A stretch of 45,038 bases of DNA. It comes from Mycobacterium celatum. Lineage in GTDB: Bacteria > Actinomycetota > Actinomycetes > Mycobacteriales > Mycobacteriaceae. This document shows, piece after piece, positions 38,401 to 45,038 of the stretch (its first letter is position 1; every line of letters begins with the position of its first letter). The position numbers were made by a program, and so were the translations under genes. The notes beneath the pieces were generated by a model. That model saw nothing but the letters and a program-made list of their open reading frames with translations. It did no database searches and was not told where the DNA came from. Location: positions 1 to 45,038 of the forward strand of contig NZ_LQOM01000029.1 of assembly GCF_002101595.1 (NCBI RefSeq), in the 5' to 3' direction.

Positions 38401-41400
38401 TCGACCGCGCCGTCCATGCTGTGCAACCAGCGCATGATCGGTGTCGCGGCCACCTGGCCGCTGCCGTCGTCGAGGGGCACGCTCTCGCCGTCGGCCACCC
38501 GGGCCACCCGGGCCAGCCGGGCCACGGTCTGCTCGACGAAAATATCGCGGGGCCGGCATACCAGTCCGGCGGCCCGGGCGCGTGCCACCACCTGCATCGA
38601 CAAAATGCTGTCCCCGCCCAGCTCGAAGAAAGACTCGTCGACACTGACCTGTTCCAGCCCCAACACCTCGGCGTAAATGCCGGCCAGGATTTGTTCGGTC
38701 ACGTCGGCCGGTGCGCGGTAACGATCGCCACTCTGGTATTCGGGTGCCGGCAGGGCGCGGGTGTCGAGTTTGCCATTGGGCGTCAGCGGCAGCGCCTCCA
38801 TCACCACCACCGCGGCCGGCACCATGTATGCCGGCAACCGCTCGGCCACCGCGCTACGCACCGCGACTGCGTCGACGGTCCCGGTCACATAACCCACCAG
38901 GCGCTTGTCCCCGGGGTGGTCCTCGCGGGCGATCACCGCCGCCTGCTGCACCCCCTCGCAGCCGGCCAGGGCCGCCTGCACGTCGCCGAGTTCTATGCGA
39001 TACCCGCGGATCTTGACCTGCTCGTCGGCACGCCCCACATACCGCAGTTGCCCATCGGCGCCCCAACTCACCAGATCTCCGGTGCGATACATCCGTGTTC
39101 CCGGCGCTCCGAAGGGACAGGCGGCAAACCGCGTCGCGGTCAAAGCTGCACGACCCACATACCCACACGCCACCCCGCCGCCGGCCACATACAGCTCCCC
39201 GACGACACCAACCGGCACCGGCCGCATCCACCCGTCGAGCACGAAGAAGCCCAGATGTGCCAACGGCACGCCGATGGGGCTGGCATTGCTGACGACGTCG
39301 GCGTCGCCGATCTGCCGGAACGAGGCATGCACCGTCGTCTCGGTGATGCCATACATGTTGATCATCCGCGGCAAACCCGGGTGGTTATCCAGCCATGTCC
39401 GAAGACGTTGCGGCTCAAGGGCTTCCCCGCCAAACACCACAGCCTCGAGCTTGAGTTGTCGTCCCAGCTCCGGTGCTAGCTCATCGGCGGTTTGCAAGGC
39501 GTAAAACGCCGACGGGGTCTGGCTCAAGATGTTCACTTGTTCGGCAACCAGCAAGGCGTGCAGGTCTTCCGGCGAGCGGACCACCGCATCGGGCACCACC
39601 ACTACCCGCCCGCCATGCAGCAGCGCACCGAAGATTTCCCACACCGAAAAGTCGAACGCCAACGAATGACACTGCGACCAAGCCTGTCCCGGCGACAGCT
39701 CCAGCTCGGTGTCCAGCGCGTCCAGCAGTTGGGTCACGTTGCGGTGCGCGACCGCCACCCCCTTGGGCAGCCCGGTGGTCCCGGAGGTGTAGATGAGGTA
39801 GGCGATGTCATCGGGGGACGGCGCCGGCAACGCGGTGCCGGGTTGGGCATCCACCGCCGGATCGTTGATATCCACGACCGGCAGGTCGTATCCCTCGAGC
39901 CGCGAACGCAGGTCCGCGGTAGTGATCGCGGCGATCGGCGCCGCGTCGGCGAGCATGAACTGCATCCGCGTCCCGGGCATAACCGGGTCGATCGGCAGAT
40001 AGGCAGCGCCGGTCTTCAGCACCGCCATAATCGCCACGATCGCCTCGGCCGAACGTGAAAACAGCAGTGCCACACGCTGTCCCGCGCCCACACCACGGCC
40101 GGCCAGCAGCCGCGCCAAGCGGTTGGAGGCCTCGTCGAGTTCCCGATACGTCATCGACACGCCGTCGAAGGTCACCGCCACCTCGTCGGGGGTGCGATCC
40201 ACTTGTGCCGCGAACAACACCGGGACCGAGGCCGACGACGGTGCGGGCCGGGTCAATGTCGCACGGTTGCCGATCTCGTCCAGCCGGGCATGTTCGTCAG
40301 CGTCCAACAGATCGATCGACGACAACGACCGGGTGGGCTCGGCGGTCATCGCCACCAACACCCGCCCCAACCGCTCGATCAGTGTTTCGATGGAGGCCTC
40401 GTCGAACACATCGGTACGGAACTCCACCGTCCCGCCGATGCCGGCGGGTTCGCCGGCATCGCTCCATCGTTCGGCCAAGGAGAATGTCAGATCCATCCGG
40501 GCGGTGCGGGTGTCCAACGGCAGCGGCGTGACCTGCAGATCACCCAATCCCACCCCGGCAGTCGGATCGCTTTGCCCGGTGAAGTTCTGCCAGGCCAGCA
40601 GCACCTGAACCAGCGGGTGATGGGTCAGGCTTCGGACCGGGTTGAGCCGTTCCACCAACACCTCGAACGGCACGTCCTGGTGCTCATAAGCGGCCACACC
40701 CCGTTGCCGCACCTGGGCCAGCAGTTCTTCGACCGTGGGGTCACCGGCCAGATCAACCCGCAGCACCAAGGTGTTGACGAAGAACCCAACCAGGTCGTCC
40801 AGCAACGGGTCCGGGCGCCCGGCGATCGGGAACCCCAGCGCCACATCGGAACTCGCGCTGAGCTTGGACAACAGCACGGCGAGCGCGGCCTGGACCACCA
40901 TGAAGCTGGTCGCGTTGTGTTCCCGGGCCTTCCGGGCGACACGCTGCTGCAGCTCGGCCGGCCATTCCACCGCCACGGTGGTGCCGCGCTGATCGGCAAC
41001 CGGCGGATAAGGCCGATCGGTGGGCAATTGCAGGCGCTCGGGCATCCCGGCCAGGGCCTGCTCCCAGAAGGCCAGTTGCGTGGCGATCAGGCTGTCGCTG
41101 TCGTCGACGTCGCCGAATTGCTCGCGCTGCCATAGCGTGTAGTCGGCGTACTGCACCGGCAACTCGCTCCACGCCGGGGCCTGCCCGGCGCACCGGCTGG
41201 CGTAAGCGGCCGCCAGGTCACGCGCCAGCGGGGTGATGGACCAGCCGTCGGCGGCGATATGATGCACGACGATCACCAGCACGTGTTCGTCTTCGGCTAC
41301 GCGGAAAAGCCTTGTCTGCAAGGGGATTTCAGCAGCGAGGTCGAACGTGTAGCGCGCCACGGAGCCGATGGCCTCATCCAGCCGGGCTGTCGACCATCCG

Positions 41401-44400
41401 GTCGCGTCGACGAGATCCCACCCGAAGTCGGCCCGCTCAATCGGGGTAACGATCTGCTGTGGTGTTGTCTCCGTCGCCGGGAAGAGGGTGCGCAGGCTTT
41501 CGTGGCGGCCGACCACATCGATCAGCGCCTGTCGTAACGCGTCGGCATCTAGCGGCCCGCCCAGCCGCAGCGCGGTCGCGATGTTGTAAACCGCTGAGGC
41601 GCCGTGCAACTGGTCGATGAACCACAACCGGTTTTGGGCAAATGACAACGGCATAACCGCGGGCCGTTGTCGCGGCGTCAACGGCTGCAACCGACGTGCG
41701 GCTCTCCCGGTTCGGGGCGCCAACTGGGCCACCGTGGGCGCCTCGAACACCGCGCGCACCGAAAGACCGGTATCCAGGCTGGTGTTGATCGCCGCAACCA
41801 GCCGCATCGCGGAAATACTGTCGCCGCCCAGGTCGAAGAAGGAGTCATCGACGCCGACACGCTCGAGTCCGAGAACCTGGGCGTAGATGCCCGCCAGGAT
41901 CTCCTCGGTGGGGGTGGTCGGGGCGCGGTAACCGGCATCGTCGTACTCCGGCGCCGGCAGAGCCCGGGTGTCGAGTTTGCCGTTAGGTGTCAACGGCCAT
42001 GTGTCAAGCGCCATTACGGCCGCTGGGACCATATAGGCCGGGAGTCGCTCAGCGAGCGCGCCGCGTATCTGGGCAGGGTCAGCGGTGCCGGTGACGTAAC
42101 CGACAAGGCGCTTGTTACCGGGCTGGTCCTCACGGGCGATCACCACCGCCTGCTGCACCCCGGCACACCCGGCCAGAGCCGCCTGAACCTCGCCGAGTTC
42201 GATGCGATATCCGCGGATCTTGACCTGCTCATCGGCGCGGCCCAGATAATCCAACTGCCCGTCGGCGCGCCAGCGCACCAAGTCCCCGGTGCGATACATC
42301 CGCGACCCGGGCCCACCGAATGGGCAGGCCACAAACCGGGATGCCGTCAACCCGGCCCGGCCCACATAGCCGAGCGCCACCCCGGCGCCGGCCACATAGA
42401 GCTCACCCACGACCCCCGCCGGCACCTGCCGCAACCAGCCGTCGAGCACGAACAACGCCGCGCCCGACACCGGCGAGCCGATCGGCACCCCCGACCCCGG
42501 TGTCAGCGGCGCACTGATCGCCACGCACATCGTGGTCTCGGTGGGGCCGTAGGCGTTGACCATCACCCGCCCCGGCGCCCAGCGATCCACTACCTCGGCC
42601 GGACACGCCTCACCGACCATCACCAGCGCCGCGGACTCCAACCCCTCCGGGGAGAGCACCTGCACCGCCGACGGGGTCTGGGTCAGCACACTGACCCGTT
42701 CGTCGACCAACGCCGCGTGCAAGCCCTCCGACGAGCCGGCCACCGATTCGGGCACCACCACCACCCGGCCACCTCGCAGCAGCGCCCCGAAGATCTCCCA
42801 CACCGAGACGTCGAAGGCCAGCGAGTGGCTATGCGACCACACTCCGGCGGCGGGCAGCCCGGCGTCCAGGGTCTCCAACAGCGCAGTGACGTTGCGGTGG
42901 GTGATAGCCACGCCCTTGGGCGCCCCGGTGGTGCCCGAGGTGTAGATCAGGTAGGCGACGTCGTCGACCGCCGGCGCCGCCAAACCCGTTGCGGGATAAG
43001 CGTTGATGCGGGGGTCATCGATATCGATGACCGCTACCTCCTGGCCGTCGAGCCGGTCAGCCAAGGCAGCGGTGGTGATCGCGGCCATCGGTGCGGCATC
43101 GGCCAGCATGAACCCGATGCGGGCCGCCGGCAGCCCCGAGTCGACCGGCAGGTACGCCGCGCCGGTCTTGAGTACTGCCACGATCGCCACGATGGCTTCG
43201 ACCGACCGCGAAAACAGCAGCGCCACACACTGTCCCGGACCTGCACCTTGCGCAATCAACAGGTGCGCCAACCGGTTCGACGCCTCATCGAGCTCGCGGT
43301 ATGTCATCGTGCGGCCCTGGCAGCTGATCGCCACCGCTTCGGGCGCGCGGGCCACCTGCTCGGCGAACAACACCGGAACCGACACCGCGGTCATCGACGC
43401 GGTCAACACCGCCCGGTTACCCCAGATCTCCAACCGAGCGCGCTCGTCTTCACCGAGCAGATCCATCGACGACAGCGCGCGCGTGGGATCAGCCGTGAGC
43501 GCCAGCAATACCCGCCGCAGCCGCTCGATCAGCGCCTCGATGCTGGCGGCGTCGAACACGTCGGTGCGGAACTCCACGTCGCCACGGATCCCGGCGGGGG
43601 CACCGGCCTCGCTCCAGCGCTCCCCCAGTGAAAACACCAAATCCATTCGGGCGGTGCGCGTATCGATCGGGATCGGCGTGACCTGCAGATCCCTCAGCGC
43701 CAGCCCGGTAGCGGGATCCCTGTCCTGCCAGGCCAACGCCACCTGCACGAGCGGGGAATGGGTCAGGCTCCGGGTCGGGTTGAGCCGCTCGACCAGCACC
43801 TCGAAAGGCACATCTTGGTGCTCGTAGGCGGCCAGGCTGCGCGCGCGCACCTGGGCGAGCAGGTCGGCGACCGCGGGATCGCCGGTCAGGTCAACCCGCA
43901 GCACCAAGGTGTTGACGAAAAACCCGACCAGCTCATCGAGGGCGGGATCACGGCGCCCGGCGACCGGGAAGCCTACCGCCACATCAGAACTCGCGGCGAG
44001 CTTTCCCAGCAGCACCGCCAGCGCAGCCTGCATCACCATGAAACTGGTGGCGCTGTGCTCACGGGCCACCCGGGCCACCCGTTGGTGCAACTCGGCCGGC
44101 CAGTCGATGGTTACTCGGGCGCCGCGGTGATCGGCAACCGGCGGATACGGCCGATCGGTGGGCAATTGCAGCCGCTCAGGCAACTCGGCCAGGGCATCCT
44201 CCCAGAACGCCACCTGCGCGGCGATCGGGCTATTGCTGTCGTCGAGATCGCCCAACTGGGCGCGCTGCCATAGCGCGTAATCGGCATATTGCAACGGCAA
44301 TTCGGCCCATTCTGGGGCGTGGCCGGCGCACCGGCTGGCATATGCCGCACCCAGATCACCCGCCAGCGGGGTGATCGACCAGCCATCGGCGGCGATGTGG

Positions 44401-45038
44401 TGCACCACGACCACCAGTACGTGCGCGTCGTCGTGGACGCGGAAAAGCCTTGCCCGCAAAGCAATCTCGGCCGCAAGGTCAAACGTGTAGTGCGCTGCTG
44501 CGTTGACGGCCTCGTCCAGCCGAGCCGCCGACCACCCGGTGGCGTCAACAACGTCCCACCCGAAATCGGCCCGCTCGGGCGGTACCACCACCTGTTGGGG
44601 GATACCGTCGGGCGCGACGAACAGCGTGCGCAGGCTCTCGTGACGGCCCACCACGTCGCCCAGCGCTTGGCCCAATGCCTCGACGTCAAGGCGCCCGCGC
44701 AGCCGCAACGCGGTCGCCATGTTGTACATCGGTGAGGGCCCCTGCAGCTGGTCGATAAACCACAACCGCTGCTGAGCGAACGACAGTGGGATCACCGCCG
44801 GCCGCTGCACCGCGACCAACGGCTCGAGCCGGCCCGCGGCGCCGCCGATGCGCGGCGCCAACTGGGCCACCGCCGGCGCCTCGAACACTGCCCGCACCGC
44901 AAGCCCGGCATCCAGGCCGGTGTTGATCGCCGCGACAAGGCGCATCGCCGACAACGAATCCCCGCCGAGTTCGAAGAAGGAGTCGTCGACGCCGACTTGT
45001 TCGAGGCCCAGGACTTGGGCGTAGATGCCGGCCAGCAA
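35466..45038 (-). CDS. Non-ribosomal peptide synthetase, C-terminal part, 5' end beyond window
   Basis: A 3190-codon 3' portion of an NRPS that enters from the right edge; the apparent first codon is only the edge. Domain order: PCP (Ser28 in ELGGDS), C-A-PCP, C-A-PCP-E, C-PCP, stop. Anchors: C at 44800-43420 (HHIAADG near 44390), A 43370-41920, PCP 41905-41730, C 41670-40290, A 40230-38710, PCP 38700-38520, E 38470-37120, C 37060-35780 ([14 protein letters not shown]), PCP 35710-35520. The last module has no adenylation domain, and no thioesterase or reductase follows; the protein ends shortly after the PCP (SPASDP). Release, or hand-over to another enzyme, must therefore occur in trans. It lies upstream of, and on the same strand as, the left-hand NRPS but separated by about 21 kb. 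Confidence 0.95.
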   Translation of the reverse strand: MLAGIYAQVLGLEQVGVDDSFFELGGDSLSAMRLVAAINTGLDAGLAVRAVFEAPAVAQLAPRIGGAAGRLEPLVAVQRPAVIPLSFAQQRLWFIDQLQGPSPMYNMATALRLRGRLDVEALGQALGDVVGRHESLRTLFVAPDGIPQQVVVPPERADFGWDVVDATGWSAARLDEAVNAAAHYTFDLAAEIALRARLFRVHDDAHVLVVVVHHIAADGWSITPLAGDLGAAYASRCAGHAPEWAELPLQYADYALWQRAQLGDLDDSNSPIAAQVAFWEDALAELPERLQLPTDRPYPPVADHRGARVTIDWPAELHQRVARVAREHSATSFMVMQAALAVLLGKLAASSDVAVGFPVAGRRDPALDELVGFFVNTLVLRVDLTGDPAVADLLAQVRARSLAAYEHQDVPFEVLVERLNPTRSLTHSPLVQVALAWQDRDPATGLALRDLQVTPIPIDTRTARMDLVFSLGERWSEAGAPAGIRGDVEFRTDVFDAASIEALIERLRRVLLALTADPTRALSSMDLLGEDERARLEIWGNRAVLTASMTAVSVPVLFAEQVARAPEAVAISCQGRTMTYRELDEASNRLAHLLIAQGAGPGQCVALLFSRSVEAIVAIVAVLKTGAAYLPVDSGLPAARIGFMLADAAPMAAITTAALADRLDGQEVAVIDIDDPRINAYPATGLAAPAVDDVAYLIYTSGTTGAPKGVAITHRNVTALLETLDAGLPAAGVWSHSHSLAFDVSVWEIFGALLRGGRVVVVPESVAGSSEGLHAALVDERVSVLTQTPSAVQVLSPEGLESAALVMVGEACPAEVVDRWAPGRVMVNAYGPTETTMCVAISAPLTPGSGVPIGSPVSGAALFVLDGWLRQVPAGVVGELYVAGAGVALGYVGRAGLTASRFVACPFGGPGSRMYRTGDLVRWRADGQLDYLGRADEQVKIRGYRIELGEVQAALAGCAGVQQAVVIAREDQPGNKRLVGYVTGTADPAQIRGALAERLPAYMVPAAVMALDTWPLTPNGKLDTRALPAPEYDDAGYRAPTTPTEEILAGIYAQVLGLERVGVDDSFFDLGGDSISAMRLVAAINTSLDTGLSVRAVFEAPTVAQLAPRTGRAARRLQPLTPRQRPAVMPLSFAQNRLWFIDQLHGASAVYNIATALRLGGPLDADALRQALIDVVGRHESLRTLFPATETTPQQIVTPIERADFGWDLVDATGWSTARLDEAIGSVARYTFDLAAEIPLQTRLFRVAEDEHVLVIVVHHIAADGWSITPLARDLAAAYASRCAGQAPAWSELPVQYADYTLWQREQFGDVDDSDSLIATQLAFWEQALAGMPERLQLPTDRPYPPVADQRGTTVAVEWPAELQQRVARKAREHNATSFMVVQAALAVLLSKLSASSDVALGFPIAGRPDPLLDDLVGFFVNTLVLRVDLAGDPTVEELLAQVRQRGVAAYEHQDVPFEVLVERLNPVRSLTHHPLVQVLLAWQNFTGQSDPTAGVGLGDLQVTPLPLDTRTARMDLTFSLAERWSDAGEPAGIGGTVEFRTDVFDEASIETLIERLGRVLVAMTAEPTRSLSSIDLLDADEHARLDEIGNRATLTRPAPSSASVPVLFAAQVDRTPDEVAVTFDGVSMTYRELDEASNRLARLLAGRGVGAGQRVALLFSRSAEAIVAIMAVLKTGAAYLPIDPVMPGTRMQFMLADAAPIAAITTADLRSRLEGYDLPVVDINDPAVDAQPGTALPAPSPDDIAYLIYTSGTTGLPKGVAVAHRNVTQLLDALDTELELSPGQAWSQCHSLAFDFSVWEIFGALLHGGRVVVVPDAVVRSPEDLHALLVAEQVNILSQTPSAFYALQTADELAPELGRQLKLEAVVFGGEALEPQRLRTWLDNHPGLPRMINMYGITETTVHASFRQIGDADVVSNASPIGVPLAHLGFFVLDGWMRPVPVGVVGELYVAGGGVACGYVGRAALTATRFAACPFGAPGTRMYRTGDLVSWGADGQLRYVGRADEQVKIRGYRIELGDVQAALAGCEGVQQAAVIAREDHPGDKRLVGYVTGTVDAVAVRSAVAERLPAYMVPAAVVVMEALPLTPNGKLDTRALPAPEYQSGDRYRAPADVTEQILAGIYAEVLGLEQVSVDESFFELGGDSILSMQVVARARAAGLVCRPRDIFVEQTVARLARVARVADGESVPLDDGSGQVAATPIMRWLHSMDGAVEQFNQTMLLQAPAGATEADVVVLLQALLDRHAVLRARSTDDGLTVPAPGSVDAGDCVQTVDALSDEVLVAARARLNPAVGVMLSALWVAPTEQLVLIVHHLAVDGVSWRILLEDLNIGWAQQRGEQPVVLPATGTSFARWASLLAEHARQPQVMEQAEVWRQVAAAPPALPPVRPHLDTFATAGHLTASLDVETTRMLLGEVPAAFHAGVHDILLIAFALAWAEFLGNPSAPIGIDVEGHGRHEELAADVDLSRTVGWFTTKYPVSLAVDGLGWAQVMAGEAGLGSLIKDAKEQLRALPDALSYGVLRYLNPAVDLDVADPPIGFNYLGRLGVAGTDKSNDGWRICQDGGAAVTGAATAVPMALAHTVELNAGTVETDSGPQLHADWMWAPSALDDAEANRLSRLWFEALAGICAHVRAGGGGLTPSDIVPARLSQQQIDELARRFDVADVLPLTPLQTGLLFHASAAQGSDDDVYAVQLDFTLTGPLDPHRLRDAVRTVVNRYPNLAARFCVHYDEPVQIIPADPVAPWRYVELAGGDVEEQVQRLCAAERAAVYDLADQPGFRAALVRIAADRHRFVLTNHHILADGWSMPILLWEIFAGYFGQRLPAAAPYRRYVTWLADRDRAAAQAVWRDALAGFDAPTLVSPPDRLGLGPRAIASFKVPAETTQAISELARSSHTTVNTVLQAAWAALLTWLTGQRDVAFGAVVSGRPAEVVGAESMVGLLINTVPVRANIAAETTTADLLDQLQRTHNDTFEHQHLGLNEIHRLTGQERLFDTVLVYENYPIETPALADNLETTIAQFTVRDYYHYPLALQAVPGSELDLRVQFRTDLFDAASVEALMDRFTKVLVAMTADPARPLSSVDPLGGSERPRLTPVVPIPEKRSNGNGYRDPANLVEQIVADIYAQVLGVDRVGVDESFFDLGGDSLSAMRVIAAINSALDTRLAVSALVDTPTVRGLSQSVAQVRAVSPASDP
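35500..37060 (-). other. NRPS (right) terminal C-PCP didomain without A domain
   Basis: A D-acceptor type C domain ([25 protein letters not shown]) runs into [16 protein letters not shown] and then, after about 25 linker residues, straight into a PCP ([14 protein letters not shown]). The usual ~500-residue adenylation domain is absent and none of its core motifs is present. The carrier is probably loaded in trans, or it serves as a transfer or release station. Confidence 0.8.
37130..41670 (-). other. NRPS (right) module: C-A-PCP-E, threonine-like code
   Basis: C ([17 protein letters not shown]), A ([27 protein letters not shown]), PCP (FFELGGDS), E ([17 protein letters not shown]). By-eye code is D-F-W-S-V-G-M-V-H-K, close to the threonine code D-F-W-N-(I/V)-G-M-V-H-K. 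The E domain suggests a D-allo-Thr-type residue. Confidence 0.72.
41730..44800 (-). other. NRPS (right) module: C-A-PCP
   Basis: C domain of the L-accepting type ([19 protein letters not shown]), A domain ([27 protein letters not shown]), PCP (FFDLGGDS). By-eye code is D-V-W-S-V-V-A-M-C-K, the same as module 3 of the left NRPS. No epimerase follows, so an L residue is expected here against a D residue there. Confidence 0.75.

Noticed and set aside
41667..43631. 654-codon open frame on the plus strand
   Set aside because: Antisense shadow of the right-hand NRPS: rich in R, H, G and Q with no domain motifs, and the opposite strand carries clear C, A and PCP motifs throughout.

Overview
The window is high-GC actinobacterial DNA, almost certainly from a Mycobacterium and more likely a slow grower. 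It is a glycopeptidolipid (GPL)-like locus: two very large non-ribosomal peptide synthetase (NRPS) genes, both on the minus strand and both cut by the window edges, flank about 20 kb of sugar, acyl, methyl and export functions. Indicators of the genus are MbtH/NRPS translational coupling, paired GPL-addressing (Gap/Sap) membrane proteins, GPL-type glycosyltransferases starting MKF(A/V)LA, PapA-like acyltransferases with HxxxDG, TANNNT -10 boxes a few bases from start codons, and a small gene set resembling Rv2078-Rv2079-lppJ of M. tuberculosis (from memory).

Layout: 1-14481 (-) is a four-module NRPS (C-A-PCP-E, C-A-PCP, C-A-PCP-E, C-A..., 3' end off the window). Its GTG start overlaps the stop of a tiny MbtH-like gene (14478-14615) that has lost its middle. 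14927-21382 (-) is a probable operon reading toward that NRPS: two glycosyltransferases, a UDP-glucuronate-decarboxylase-like enzyme, a UDP-sugar 6-dehydrogenase and a PapA-like acyltransferase. 21550-26035 holds Gap protein 1 (+), a TylF/MycF-type O-methyltransferase (-), a GMC oxidoreductase (+) and a Gfo/Idh/MocA oxidoreductase (-). A 3' relic of a third papA-like gene (26032-26160) marks the edge of an unrelated block (26228-30434, +): two unknown proteins, a small Rv2078-like protein, a WXG-like/alpha-beta hydrolase and a lipoprotein. GPL-type genes resume at 30549 with a third glycosyltransferase (-), Gap protein 2 (+), a sulfotransferase-like protein (-) and a second papA-like gene (+). 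35466-45038 (-) is the 3' part of the second NRPS (PCP, C-A-PCP, C-A-PCP-E, C-PCP).

Inferred working: the NRPSs build one or two lipopeptides; nucleotide-sugar enzymes supply an activated uronic acid or pentose; three glycosyltransferases add sugars; PapA-like, TylF-like and possibly sulfotransferase enzymes decorate them; Gap proteins assist export. The module pattern does not fit the canonical four-residue GPL core (D-Phe-D-allo-Thr-D-Ala-L-alaninol), so the product is probably a different lipopeptide.

The most notable points are the MbtH-like protein lacking its central part directly in front of an NRPS, a terminal C-PCP module with no adenylation domain, a promoter/start motif (TANNNT, 7 nt, start) shared by four export/tailoring genes, and a truncated papA relic beside a foreign-looking block. 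No rRNA, tRNA, CRISPR or insertion sequence was recognised.
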